A stretch of 64,000 nucleotides of DNA from an uncultured Clostridia bacterium (GCA_947627135.1 CANQUV010000010.1:1-64000), one strand, 5' to 3'. Shown: positions 34,705 through 44,004, counted from the stretch's first letter. The notes: generated from the letters alone by a model not told the origin. Program-made: numbers and translations.

Positions 34705-35749
34705 AGAAATTTATAACAGAATGTTAAATGATTACAACGCTCAAACAGGCAATTATCCATCGAATTCTTCCGATGTGGCAATAAGGCTTAAAGTTTTGGC
34801 AGGAGAAATTTTTTCTTCCTATATGAATTTGGATTTTATTAAAAAGCAAATGTTTTTATCAACAGCCACAGGTGAATATCTTGATTATCACGGAGCTCAA
34901 AGAGGATTAAAAAGAAAAAGTGCCGCAAAGGCAACAGGATATGTAAACATGGGTTTAAATTCCTCGGCGTTAAGAACATTGACAATTCCTAAAGGTACAG
35001 TAGTTTCAACAGCAGGAGAAAATCCCGTGCTTTTCCAAACAGACGCTGATGCTGTACTTATGGCAGGTCAGTCGAGAGTTTCCGTAAATTGTACAGCAGT
35101 AGAGGGAGGAAGCAGCGGAAATGTAAGGTCATATCAAATCAGTGTTATTGTTACGGCAGTAGACGGAATTTCCGTAGTATCCAATCCGACAGTTTTTACC
35201 GGAGGAACAGATCGGGAAACCGATGAGGAATTCAGACGGAGAATAGAAGATTCAATAAAAAATGTTTCAAACGGAGCAAATGAGGCTTATTACAGAAAGT
35301 TGGCATTAAGTGTTGACGGAGTGAATGGAGTAGAAATAATTCCCAAAAACAGAGGTGTTGGTACAGTAGATATTTATATATCATCAAAAGGTTCAGGAGC
35401 AAATGCTGCATTAATTGAAAAAGTACAAAGTCTTATTGATGAATATAAAGAAATTAATACCGATGTTTTGGTTCAAAGCGCAAGAGCTACTAATTTTTCT
35501 GTTAGTTTGTCTATTTCCGTCAAGCCGGGATATGTTTTTAATCTGGTAAAAGAAGAACTTACAAATAACTTGAAAGAGTTTGCAGATTCGCTTGAAATAG
35601 GAAGAAGTGTTTATGAAACAGATATTGCAGATGTAATTTATCATACTGAAGGCGTAGACAGATATTTTCTGTCCTTTTCAGACCTTTCTGTTTCACCGGG
35701 TCATTATGCTAACTTAACATCAGTTATTGTTACGGAAAGGAGCAGTTAA
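34691..35749 (+). CDS. Baseplate J-like protein (XkdT/gp47 family)
   Basis: A 352-residue baseplate J protein. The family signatures are clear: GEYLDYHGAQRGLKRKSAAKATGYV near residue 60 (given here in part), a TVFTGGTDRETDEEFRRRI segment near 170, NEAYYRKLALSVDGVNGV and the C-terminal DIADVIYHTEGVDRYFL. It is the main wedge protein of contractile baseplates. It is full length and intact. The start overlaps the previous gene by 14 bases and the stop overlaps the next by one. Confidence 0.92.
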   Translation: MITYEEIYNRMLNDYNAQTGNYPSNSSDVAIRLKVLAGEIFSSYMNLDFIKKQMFLSTATGEYLDYHGAQRGLKRKSAAKATGYVNMGLNSSALRTLTIPKGTVVSTAGENPVLFQTDADAVLMAGQSRVSVNCTAVEGGSSGNVRSYQISVIVTAVDGISVVSNPTVFTGGTDRETDEEFRRRIEDSIKNVSNGANEAYYRKLALSVDGVNGVEIIPKNRGVGTVDIYISSKGSGANAALIEKVQSLIDEYKEINTDVLVQSARATNFSVSLSISVKPGYVFNLVKEELTNNLKEFADSLEIGRSVYETDIADVIYHTEGVDRYFLSFSDLSVSPGHYANLTSVIVTERSS

Positions 35750-36324
35750 TGTCAGTTATTAATTCTTTTATAAAAATTCTTACACCTCTTAATATTTACA
35801 ATTTGAATCAAAGTACGAATGTATATAAGGAGCTTTTGGTTTATGCAAACGAACTTGATAAATTAAATTTTGAGATGGATACTCTTTTGAGGGAAGGGTT
35901 TGTTTATACAGCGGAAAGCTACGGTCTTTCAAATATAGAAAAGATTTATACAGCGGAAGACAAGACAAATACCCCTGAATTAAGGCGGGAAAAAATAATT
36001 GGGAGACTAAGTATAAATGACAGCTCTTTTACATTAAAGGATATGAAAAATTCTTTGTTAAGCTTAGGAGTTCAAGAATACAAAATAATTGAGTATCCAT
36101 CAAGAAATAAGATTGTGATTGAAATTTCAGGTGAATATACGAACTCTGAAGTTGCATTTATCAAAGCGGAAATAGAAAAACTTGCTCCCGTTTCTTATGA
36201 AGTTCAGGTTACCTTTTGGGGATTAAGCTGGAGTGAAATTGAGAATAAAAACTTAAGCTTCAACAGTATGGATTTGCAGGATTTATCATGGGAAAAAATA
36301 GACGAGTTAAAACAGACAAATTAA
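35749..36324 (+). CDS. Baseplate/tail protein of the YmfQ family (XkdU-like)
   Basis: A 191-residue protein of the XkdU/YmfQ (DUF2313) type, located directly after baseplate J as in PBSX and Mu-like phages. Visible features are an N-terminal helix pair (YKELLVYANELDKLNFEMDT), the PELRREKIIGRLSIND segment and a C-terminal VSYEVQVTFWGLSWSEIE end. It links wedge and fibre. It is full length with ATG overlapping the previous stop. Confidence 0.8.
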   Translation: MSVINSFIKILTPLNIYNLNQSTNVYKELLVYANELDKLNFEMDTLLREGFVYTAESYGLSNIEKIYTAEDKTNTPELRREKIIGRLSINDSSFTLKDMKNSLLSLGVQEYKIIEYPSRNKIVIEISGEYTNSEVAFIKAEIEKLAPVSYEVQVTFWGLSWSEIENKNLSFNSMDLQDLSWEKIDELKQTN

Positions 36325-36372
36325 GTTTAAGAGTCAGAACAGATAAGCTAAAACAGAAGAAAGGAAGTTACA

Positions 36373-36843
36373 ATGTCAGCAACAAATAAGACAGCCAAAC
36401 TGGGATTGAACAGCTGGATTTCATCCGACAAACCAAAACGAGTGGATTTTGTAGAGGATAATACAATAATAGATGAAAAGCTGGGAGGTCATATAATAGA
36501 TACCGATATGCATATAACTGCACAGGAAAGGGAAAAATTAAATTCATTAGTATATGTAACAAGCTATTCGGGAACAGGTACACAAACACGAAGTTTTAAT
36601 TTTACCTTTGAGCCTTCATTAGTAATTGTGTATAAAAGATTTGACAGCTTTAACAGTTATGTTGCGAGCGGTAATTATACAAAGGTAAACGGAACTTTTT
36701 TTGGAATGAAAAATACAACAGAGGATAGCGGAAGCTTAAACGGTAAATCTCTTACTGTTAATCAAAGCACAGCATCATCAGACGGTATTTATTATAATCT
36801 TAATGAGCAGTACGGACAGTATATAATAATTGCATTCAGATAG
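36373..36843 (+). CDS. Phage tail fibre-like protein, short
   Basis: A 156-residue protein and the last gene of the particle operon. The N-terminal part (NSWISSDKPKRVDFVEDN, MHITAQEREKLN) resembles the baseplate-attachment part of fibre proteins in clostridial phages. The C-terminal part is strand-rich and ends YGQYIIIAFR, like terminal receptor-binding modules of such proteins. It is short for a fibre and no chaperone follows. AAAGGA precedes the ATG. Receptor is unknown. Confidence 0.65.
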   Translation: MSATNKTAKLGLNSWISSDKPKRVDFVEDNTIIDEKLGGHIIDTDMHITAQEREKLNSLVYVTSYSGTGTQTRSFNFTFEPSLVIVYKRFDSFNSYVASGNYTKVNGTFFGMKNTTEDSGSLNGKSLTVNQSTASSDGIYYNLNEQYGQYIIIAFR

Positions 36844-36876
36844 AAAGAGCAGTAACAGAAAGTGCAAAATTAAATA

Positions 36877-36905
36877 TTTACAAAAAAGCAATTGTGTGAT
36901 AGAAT
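36877..36905 (+). promoter_or_regulatory. Candidate promoter of the lipoprotein gene
   Basis: TTTACA (36877-36882) and TAGAAT (36900-36905) are 17 bp apart, just upstream of the GGGGTG ribosome site. This would separate the lipoprotein gene from the phage operon. Confidence 0.45.
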
Positions 36906-36922
36906 TGTCACGGGGTGATATG

Positions 36923-37381
36923 ATGAATAAAAAAATAATATCGGTTTTAGTAGTTTTTGTTATGCTGTGTTTAAGTTTAGCAGGCTGCGGATGTGAGGCA
37001 AGTACACCACCTGTAACTGTGGATTCTGATGCCGTTGCAGAAGAGAAAATTAATGAATTAATGAACAAATTTTCCGATGCATTAAATAACCAGGACAAAG
37101 AAGCTTACAACAGTTTAACAACAGATAATATGAGAGCCTCTGATAATGATATTAATACACATTTTGATCAAGTAACTGAATTTATTTTAAAGACGGTTGC
37201 ATTTGACAGTAAAAATCAAAAAAATGCTAAATATAATATTCTTGTTCACTACTATGTGACATTCTCCAGAGATTATACCGGTAAACAATATAAAGTCGGC
37301 ATAAGTAATATGTCAAATACATTTACATTTGTTAAAGAGGGAGATGTCTACAAAATAGACTCGATTAACTATTACAAATAA
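36923..37381 (+). CDS. Small lipoprotein with an NTF2-like/DUF4878-like domain
   Basis: About 152 residues. A signal segment (IISVLVVFVMLCLSL) ends in the lipobox LAGC, so it should be a membrane-anchored lipoprotein. The rest (NKFSDALNNQDKEAYNSLTT, then FVKEGDVYKIDSINYY) resembles small lipoproteins with a cystatin/NTF2-like fold; no function is known. The frame extends thirty codons upstream, but the ribosome site GGGGTG supports the ATG at 36923. It has a candidate promoter and a terminator of its own, so it may be a host gene or a phage-borne extra gene. Confidence 0.75.
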   Translation: MNKKIISVLVVFVMLCLSLAGCGCEASTPPVTVDSDAVAEEKINELMNKFSDALNNQDKEAYNSLTTDNMRASDNDINTHFDQVTEFILKTVAFDSKNQKNAKYNILVHYYVTFSRDYTGKQYKVGISNMSNTFTFVKEGDVYKIDSINYYK

Positions 37382-37389
37382 TAAAAACT

Positions 37390-37420
37390 GGGCTTGGTTT
37401 TTAAAACCAAGCCCTTCTTT
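37390..37420 (+). terminator. Terminator after the lipoprotein gene
   Basis: GGGCTTGGTTTT (37390-37401) pairs with AAAACCAAGCCC (37403-37414), followed by TTCTTTT. It lies between convergent genes. Confidence 0.88.
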
Positions 37421-37443
37421 TATTTATATTTGTTTATCTAACG

Positions 37444-38331
37444 TTATCTTTTTTTATTTTTCGGAAGAATTATATCGGCTGTATCATCAATGTGTTTTCT
37501 ACTTATAGAATTTTTGGGTTTACTTTTAGTTTTTGAAAATCCGTCGTTATAATAATTTTTTGGTTTACGGGAAGAATTGCTATTAAATGTATTATAACCG
37601 TTGCCATAAGCAAATTTTTTCTTATTATTCATACCGGATATGATTACATAAGCTATTCCTACAATGGCTAATATAATTAATAAGGCTCCCGATATAAGCA
37701 TCCATATACCGTTATCAGAAGAACTGTTGTTTTTCTTAATAAAGTTAAAATCGTCTCCGTCACCGCTGTCATTTGCATTTTGAAGACTTTGTGCTATTGA
37801 ATTCCAGTCACTGTCAGAAAGTTCGTCATTATCGACCATGCCGTCCGTCTTATATAAATCGGCTTCTGAAGGTTGCTGTAAATAACCGGAGTTATATTCG
37901 TTTGTATTGTTTTCATTATAAGAATTTACATTACTGTTAGTATCATAACCGGAATTGTTATTTTCAAATTCATAGTTATTATAGTCGTTGTATTCGTTGT
38001 AACTGTTTGAGTTGTTGTAGTCGGTATAACTGTCATTAGAATTATCGGCATAATTGCTGTATGAATTCGAACTGTCATAATTTGAATAGTTATCACTTAC
38101 GCTGTTATCACTTCCTGAATTGTAATTGGTATCAGTATCCTGACCGTTGCTTTCGTTTGGGACAGTATCAGCAGGCTGATCGTTATTATCAGGCACGACC
38201 TGTGAAACATCAGAATTAACATCACTACTGTATAAATCGTCTTCATTGTCAGCGTAAGCTGTTATAGAGAACACTGATAAGCATATTAATAAAGAAAGCA
38301 TCAAAGCTAAAATTTTTATTTTTTGTTTCAT
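37444..38331 (-). CDS. Secreted, Asn/Ser/Tyr-rich single-span membrane protein
   Basis: About 295 residues. A signal peptide (KILALMLSLLICLSVFSITAYA) is followed by some 150 residues of low-complexity sequence rich in Asn, Ser, Tyr and Asp (for example SNSYSNYADNSNDSYTDYNN). A single membrane span lies near residue 215-240 (WMLISGALLIILAIVGIAYV), with a basic cytoplasmic tail. I do not recognise a family. The topology suggests an extracellular flexible stalk or surface-exposed matrix held in the membrane. The start is the ATG eight bases after AAAGGA; a TTG six codons earlier is rejected. Confidence 0.75.
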   Translation of the reverse strand: MKQKIKILALMLSLLICLSVFSITAYADNEDDLYSSDVNSDVSQVVPDNNDQPADTVPNESNGQDTDTNYNSGSDNSVSDNYSNYDSSNSYSNYADNSNDSYTDYNNSNSYNEYNDYNNYEFENNNSGYDTNSNVNSYNENNTNEYNSGYLQQPSEADLYKTDGMVDNDELSDSDWNSIAQSLQNANDSGDGDDFNFIKKNNSSSDNGIWMLISGALLIILAIVGIAYVIISGMNNKKKFAYGNGYNTFNSNSSRKPKNYYNDGFSKTKSKPKNSISRKHIDDTADIILPKNKKR

Positions 38332-38479
38332 AAAAATAATCCTTTCCAATTACTATATCATGCAAAAAATAATTTGTTAAAAGTTTTTGATTTTTTAGTA
38401 GAATTAAATATTATAATAATTATACTAATAAATAGTATAACATAAATAAATTTATTTTAAAAGAGTTTTTTATAAAAAT

Positions 38480-38505
38480 AAAGCCGCTTAAAAAAGCGGC
38501 TTTTT
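38480..38505 (-). terminator. Terminator of the glmU-prs-pth-mfd-prsA unit
   Basis: AAAGCCGCTT (38480-38489) pairs with AAGCGGCTTT (38494-38503). T-rich sequence follows on the minus strand. Confidence 0.8.
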
Positions 38506-38530
38506 ATTCAGAGTAATTATTTGATAGTAA

Positions 38531-39703
38531 TTATTTGGCATCAGATTCATTTTGAGCTTCTGTTGTAGGTTCAACAGGAACAAAGAACATATCAGGTGAA
38601 TATTTGTCTATTTGAGACTGGTTCTTTTCTATTTCAAGGTTGTTTGCTTTTTCATCAATATAATCGTTAAATTCATCTTGTTTCATATTTGAAAGTACAT
38701 TTGAGCGGTTTGTTTCATCTGAAAGATAAGTATCAGCTTCTTTGCTTATATCACCTTTGTATATTAAGTAAAGTACCGCTGTATCACCGTCGCCAACCTG
38801 AAGTGTTTCGGCTGTGCCTTCTTTCATTTCTTTAAGTTTTTCTTTTATTTCATCACCGATTGAACTGTTCTCCAGGATTTCTGTATTTGATTGTGACGGG
38901 TTATCCGTAACTTCATTTTCTTCCATATATACATTTACAATTTCTTCAAAGCTTTTTCCGGATTTAATATCGTCAACATAGCCTTTGAGCTCATTTTCAA
39001 CCTTTTTCTTTTCGTCGTCAGTTAATGGGGTATTTGTTGAATTGCCTTCTTCGTCGGTTTCTGATGTGTAAAGATTTACCGGGAAGAAACTGTAATTTGT
39101 GTAGTTTTCATTAAAGTAATCTTTAATCTCGCTGTCAGAAACTTCTTTAGTTCCGTCTTTTCCGTAAATACCGTTAAATAATACATTTTCTTTTGCTGAA
39201 GCTCCGTAAGACGATACATAAAAACTGTCAAAAGAAATTCCGTATGGCTCAAGTACTTTACTCATAGGATTAAAGTAGCCGTATGATGCGTATGCACCCA
39301 TATCCCAAACATTTTGTGCTTCAGATTTTGCTTGGTCCATTGTAGCTTGGTCGACTGTTATATTGTTGGTTTTAAGTTCGTTATCTATTGATAAAATTCT
39401 TTTAGTAATTTTATCGGCTTCATTAAGAATCCAGGTTTTTGCAACTTCAGTATTACCGTCGTCATCAGTAATCTGTAAGTCCATAAAAGATTTATCTGAA
39501 CTGTAATCTTCATTTTTCTCTGCATAAGTCTGTGCCTGATTATATGCCTGATAAAGTGAATAAATATAAACGCCAATGCTTAACTCGTCATCTCCGTATT
39601 TGTAACTCCATTCTTTAGTTAAGCTGATTGGTGTACAGCCTGCACTAAGCGCAATAATAACTGCCGCTAAAAGAAAGGCGGCAACTTTTTTAAACGGTTT
39701 CAT
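38531..39703 (-). CDS. PrsA/SurA-like foldase lipoprotein
   Basis: A 390-residue lipoprotein. The signal segment ends in the lipobox LSAGC (cysteine near residue 23). It then has a SurA/PrsA-type helical N-terminal region and a possible parvulin-related segment in the middle (KSGKSFEEIVNVYMEEN, SSIGDEIKEKLKEMKEGTAE), and an acidic tail. It lacks a fully conserved parvulin active site as far as I can read, so it may be chaperone only. Clostridia often carry such a gene after mfd, as here. It probably assists folding of exported proteins. Confidence 0.75.
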   Translation of the reverse strand: MKPFKKVAAFLLAAVIIALSAGCTPISLTKEWSYKYGDDELSIGVYIYSLYQAYNQAQTYAEKNEDYSSDKSFMDLQITDDDGNTEVAKTWILNEADKITKRILSIDNELKTNNITVDQATMDQAKSEAQNVWDMGAYASYGYFNPMSKVLEPYGISFDSFYVSSYGASAKENVLFNGIYGKDGTKEVSDSEIKDYFNENYTNYSFFPVNLYTSETDEEGNSTNTPLTDDEKKKVENELKGYVDDIKSGKSFEEIVNVYMEENEVTDNPSQSNTEILENSSIGDEIKEKLKEMKEGTAETLQVGDGDTAVLYLIYKGDISKEADTYLSDETNRSNVLSNMKQDEFNDYIDEKANNLEIEKNQSQIDKYSPDMFFVPVEPTTEAQNESDAK

Positions 39704-39827
39704 AATTTTTTACCATCCTTTATAAAAGTTTAATAAAGTACAAAAACTGTGCGTACCTTATAATTATACACAAACTTTTTGCCAATGTCTATAATTTTAT
39801 CAAAATAAACATAAAATTAATTAAAAA

Positions 39828-42800
39828 TTAATGCTGTTGTATTTGAAATATTTCTTTTAAAGCATTTAAAGAATCAATATCTTTTTCAAATTTTACCGCA
39901 ATATACGGCTTTGTCCCTGCGTTTATCATACATTTTCTTTTATATCTTGATAACAGTTCTGCGGTAAGTTCACTTTTAATATCATTAACATACAACAACA
40001 TCGTTGTATCATTTTGTTTAATTTCTGAAATTCCCAACTTTTGCGCCGTGTTCCGGATTTCTGCAATATCGATCAGTCCTAGAACCGACTGGGGAATTTT
40101 GCCGAAACGGTCTAGAAGTTCGTCTTTAACATCTGAACTGTCCTCATTTGTACGTATATCTGCAATTCTCCTGTATATATCAAGCCTTTGTGACAGATTG
40201 GAAATGTAATTCTCCGGAATATGAGCCTGAACCTGAACGTCTATAAGGCAGTCGTTATCTTTATTTTTGGGAATTTCACCTTTTTCCTCTGATACTGCTT
40301 CATCTAACAGCTTCAAATACATATCGTATCCTACATCTTCCATGTGTCCGTGTTGTTTAACGCCTAAAATATTTCCTGCACCTCTTAACTCAAGGTCACG
40401 CATAGCTATTTTAAAGCCGGAGCCGAATTCAGTAAATTCTCTGATGGCGGTTAAACGCTTTTGGGAAATATCAGAAAGAACTTTTCCGGCATTAAATGTA
40501 AAGTATGCATAAGCTCTTCTGGAACTTCTTCCAACTCGACCTCTTATTTGATGAAGTTGTGACAGTCCCATACAATCGGCATTTTCAATTATCAGAGTGT
40601 TTGCATTAGGCAAATCGATACCTGTTTCTATAATTGTTGTACATACAAGCAGATTTATCTGCTGATTGAGCATTTTTTCCCATACATCGGAAAGCTCTTT
40701 TTCGTTCATTTTTCCGTGAGCAACAGCAATTTTTGCCTCGGGAATCATAGCTTCAAGTTTTGCTGCCTTGTCAAGAATTGTTTCTACTTTGTTATATAGG
40801 TAAAATACCTGTCCTCCTCTGCGTATCTCTTTTCTTACAGCTTCTGCAATAATACCGTTATCGTGTTCAAGAACATAAGTCTGTACCGGATGACGGTTTT
40901 GAGGAGCTTCTTCAAGTACAGACATATCTCTTATTCCGCTCATAGCCATATTGAGAGTACGGGGGATAGGAGTAGCAGAAAGTGTAAGAACATCTACATT
41001 TTTACAAAGCTCTTTAAAGCGTTCCTTTTGAGCAACTCCGAATCGCTGTTCTTCATCAATGATTGCAAGACCTAAATCATGGAATACAACATCTTTCTGC
41101 ACAAGTCTGTGGGTACCTACAATTATGTCTATTTCTCCTCTTGAAAGCTTTTTTATAATTTCTTTTTGCTGTTTTGTGGTGCGAAATCTTGATAAAAGCT
41201 CAATTTTTACTGGATAATCTTCAAATCTTTTGACGATTGTCTGATAATGCTGCCATGCAAGTATTGTTGTAGGGCATAAGAGAGCACATTGTTTTGAATC
41301 GGATACACATTTAAAAGCTGCTCTTAATGCTACCTCTGTTTTTCCAAATCCTACATCACCGCAGAGCAGTCTGTCCATAGGAGATACTCTTTCCATATCG
41401 TGCTTTATTTCATCACAGCATCTTATCTGATCCTGGGTTTCTTCAAATTCAAAACGGCTTTCAAAATCATGCTGCCATTCGTTGTCTTGTGAAAAGGCAT
41501 AACCTTTTGTTTTCATACGCTGTGAATATAGTGCAATAAGTTCTTTTGCCATATCTTTGACTGAACTTTTTACTCTTGCTTTTGCTTTGCTCCAGTCAGA
41601 ACCTCCCAGACGGCTTAATTTAACCGTTGAGTTTTCTCTTGGTCCTATATATTTTGCCACCATGTCAAGTTGTGTTACCGGAACATAAAGAACATCCTGC
41701 TTTGCATATTCAATTTTTATATAGTCCTTAACAACGCCGTGGACATCTATTTTTTTAATTCCGCCAAAAATTCCTATACCGTGTGTTGAATGAACAACAT
41801 AATCTCCCACAGACAAATCTGAAAGAGAGTAGATCTTCTTTGCATTTTTAGGAGTTTTCTTCCTTTTTGTTTTTGTTGCATATTGGCTTAAACCGTGGCT
41901 GAACAGGTAAAAGTTTGATGAGGGAAATTCAAAACCACTGCTTAAGGCACCGGGCATCACATAAATTGAACCTTTTTCCGTTTTTTCAATATTTTTTACA
42001 AGAGCATTTGAAAATCCCTTTTCAAGAAGATTGTCGCAGGTATATTTTGCGGATTTTTCTGTACCTGATAAAATTACCACTGTGCTGTTTTTTAAATCAA
42101 TTCCTTCCAAATCCTCAATCAACACCGAGGTTGATCCGTTCCAAAGAGGTAACTGTTTAAAATTAAAGTTAAAAAGTTCTGTGAGCTTAAAATCAAAGTT
42201 CCCGTGAGCAAAATTTTCAAGGCAGATTAGCATTTCTTTTTCAAAAAATTCTGTTGCTTCTTTGAATGTTATGTTGTATGTGTCAAAGCCTTTGCATAAA
42301 ACGCCTTCTTTAAAAAAGTCTGTAAGCATTTCCTTTTGCAAAAATTCATAAGATTTTGCCCTGTCTTTAATTTTTTGATATTCACACAAAAATACTAAAG
42401 AGCCTGTTTCAAAATAATCAAACAATGTTGCGGTTTTTTTGTAAATTACGGGGATAAATTTATCCATATTTCCTATATGAAGTCCGTTTCTTATTTTGTC
42501 TGCTTCTAAAGTTAGAATTTCTTTAGCTTTTTGTGCGTTTTTGCCTTTAATGTTTGAGATTTTTGTCATTATTTTATCTGCTAATTCACTGTTATCTTCA
42601 ACCAAAATTTCAGTTGACGGAGTGAGAATGATTTCATCTGCTTTTTCATACCTTCTTTGTGTTTCAAGCTCAAAGTAATTTATGCCTGTAATTTCATCTC
42701 CCCAAAATTCTACACGAACAGGATTTTTTCCGTCAGGCATAAAAAAGTCAAGTATTCCTCCTCTTATTGCAAACTGACCCTGCCCGTCTACTTGGTCAAA

Positions 42801-43283
42801 GCGTTTATAACCCATTAGCATTAAGGCGCTTGTACAATCATCAAGGGAAATACATTGTCCTATTTTCAGCTTTAAAACTGATTTTTTTAAAATATCAGGG
42901 GGTATCGTATATTGCATTGCAGCGTCTATACAGGAAATAACAACATCATAATCGCCGTCAAGCATTTTTAACAGAACATTTAGCCTTTGATGTTCATAAT
43001 CCATGGATTTTCCTTCTATATCTCTAAAGTTAAAATCCTTAACTGTGTAAACAAGAGCCTTTTTACCCATACAACATAAATCGTTGCATAAACTTTGTGC
43101 CTCTTGTTCATCTCCTGCAATACAAAAGGCTCTGACACCTTGTAAATGACAGAGCGCATTAATCATATTTGCTTTGTTGATGCCAGTAACACCTGTTGCA
43201 CAAACGGTACAATGAGGTTTAATGGATTTTTGAACCATACCGAATTCTTTTGTATTTTTCAGTGCGTTTACAATAAAATTCAT
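39828..43283 (-). CDS. mfd: Transcription-repair coupling factor
   Basis: About 1151 residues, the usual length. It carries the N-terminal UvrB-like modules, the RNA-polymerase-interacting CarD-like domain (YSLSDLSVGDYVVHSTHGIG) and the RecG-type motor with Walker A GDVGFGKTE, Walker B IIDEEQRFG and motif VI region QIRGRVGRSSRRAYAYF. The C-terminal regulatory TRCF domain is present. It removes stalled RNA polymerase and recruits UvrA to lesions. The longest frame adds eight codons; AAGGAG before the ATG at 43283 decides the start. It begins about 30 bp after pth. Confidence 0.97.
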   Translation of the reverse strand: MNFIVNALKNTKEFGMVQKSIKPHCTVCATGVTGINKANMINALCHLQGVRAFCIAGDEQEAQSLCNDLCCMGKKALVYTVKDFNFRDIEGKSMDYEHQRLNVLLKMLDGDYDVVISCIDAAMQYTIPPDILKKSVLKLKIGQCISLDDCTSALMLMGYKRFDQVDGQGQFAIRGGILDFFMPDGKNPVRVEFWGDEITGINYFELETQRRYEKADEIILTPSTEILVEDNSELADKIMTKISNIKGKNAQKAKEILTLEADKIRNGLHIGNMDKFIPVIYKKTATLFDYFETGSLVFLCEYQKIKDRAKSYEFLQKEMLTDFFKEGVLCKGFDTYNITFKEATEFFEKEMLICLENFAHGNFDFKLTELFNFNFKQLPLWNGSTSVLIEDLEGIDLKNSTVVILSGTEKSAKYTCDNLLEKGFSNALVKNIEKTEKGSIYVMPGALSSGFEFPSSNFYLFSHGLSQYATKTKRKKTPKNAKKIYSLSDLSVGDYVVHSTHGIGIFGGIKKIDVHGVVKDYIKIEYAKQDVLYVPVTQLDMVAKYIGPRENSTVKLSRLGGSDWSKAKARVKSSVKDMAKELIALYSQRMKTKGYAFSQDNEWQHDFESRFEFEETQDQIRCCDEIKHDMERVSPMDRLLCGDVGFGKTEVALRAAFKCVSDSKQCALLCPTTILAWQHYQTIVKRFEDYPVKIELLSRFRTTKQQKEIIKKLSRGEIDIIVGTHRLVQKDVVFHDLGLAIIDEEQRFGVAQKERFKELCKNVDVLTLSATPIPRTLNMAMSGIRDMSVLEEAPQNRHPVQTYVLEHDNGIIAEAVRKEIRRGGQVFYLYNKVETILDKAAKLEAMIPEAKIAVAHGKMNEKELSDVWEKMLNQQINLLVCTTIIETGIDLPNANTLIIENADCMGLSQLHQIRGRVGRSSRRAYAYFTFNAGKVLSDISQKRLTAIREFTEFGSGFKIAMRDLELRGAGNILGVKQHGHMEDVGYDMYLKLLDEAVSEEKGEIPKNKDNDCLIDVQVQAHIPENYISNLSQRLDIYRRIADIRTNEDSSDVKDELLDRFGKIPQSVLGLIDIAEIRNTAQKLGISEIKQNDTTMLLYVNDIKSELTAELLSRYKRKCMINAGTKPYIAVKFEKDIDSLNALKEIFQIQQH

Positions 43284-43313
43284 TTTTTCTCCTTGAAAAA
43301 TATTCAATTAAAT

Positions 43314-43907
43314 TTAATTAAATAAATTCATCGCTTTTGCAATATCTCCGTTAATTATATTTTCAATAGCGGTATTTGCATTATCAGCCATACTAAAAAT
43401 AATTTTTAATTCTTTATCAGAAAATTTGGACAGTACCCAGTCTGCAAGTTCCCAATGAGGATTAGGTTTTGCTCCGATTCCTATTTTAATTCTGGGAAAC
43501 ATATCACTGCCTGATAAGTATATGATACTTCTCATACCTTTTTGACCGCCGTCGCTTCCTTTTGAACGAATACGCATTTTACCTACATCAAGAGAAATAT
43601 CATCAAAAATAACAATAACTTGTTGAGGATCAAGTTTATAAAAATTCATAGCCTCAACAACTGCCTGACCGCTGTTATTCATATATGTTGAAGGTTTAAG
43701 AAAAAGAACTTTTTTTCCGTTTATGTTACATTCACCAACAGTTGACTTGAATTTAATTCTGTTTATTTTAAAATTTCTTTTTTCTGCAATATGATCAACA
43801 GCAATAAAGCCAGCATTGTGTCTTGTGTGTTCATATTTTCTGTCCGGATTGCCCAGTCCTACAACCATAAAATCTATACTGCTGCTGAATTTGTTTTTTA
43901 AGAACAT
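43314..43907 (-). CDS. pth: Peptidyl-tRNA hydrolase
   Basis: A 197-residue Pth. Motifs VVGLGNPDRKYEHTRHNAGF with N20 and catalytic H30, and the conserved KPSTYMNNSGQAV and IIVFDDISLD (here VIVIFDDISLD) segments are present. It recycles peptidyl-tRNA released during translation. The gene sits between prs and mfd as in Bacillus (where it is spoVC), though the ctc and fin genes of Bacillus are missing. The N terminus is about 12 residues longer than usual; no better start is supported by a ribosome site. Confidence 0.96.
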   Translation of the reverse strand: MFLKNKFSSSIDFMVVGLGNPDRKYEHTRHNAGFIAVDHIAEKRNFKINRIKFKSTVGECNINGKKVLFLKPSTYMNNSGQAVVEAMNFYKLDPQQVIVIFDDISLDVGKMRIRSKGSDGGQKGMRSIIYLSGSDMFPRIKIGIGAKPNPHWELADWVLSKFSDKELKIIFSMADNANTAIENIINGDIAKAMNLFN

Positions 43908-43976
43908 TATATCATCTCGTTCCCGTTGATTTTTAGAAAATTTGGCAGAATATATTGTGTTTTTGCAAGAGAATAT

Positions 43977-44004
43977 GGCGGAGTTTTTACACTCCGCCTT
44001 GTTT
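43977..44004. terminator. Hairpin between prs and pth
   Basis: GGCGGAGT (43977-43984) pairs with ACTCCGCC (43991-43998), with TTGTTT to the right. The T-tract is better on the plus strand than in the direction of prs transcription, so it may be only a partial terminator or a processing site in the 230-bp prs-pth gap. Confidence 0.4.

Noticed and set aside
25264..36922. A complete inducible prophage
   Set aside because: No integrase, excisionase, repressor, replication or lysis genes are present, and I found no duplicated flanking sequence that could be attL/attR.
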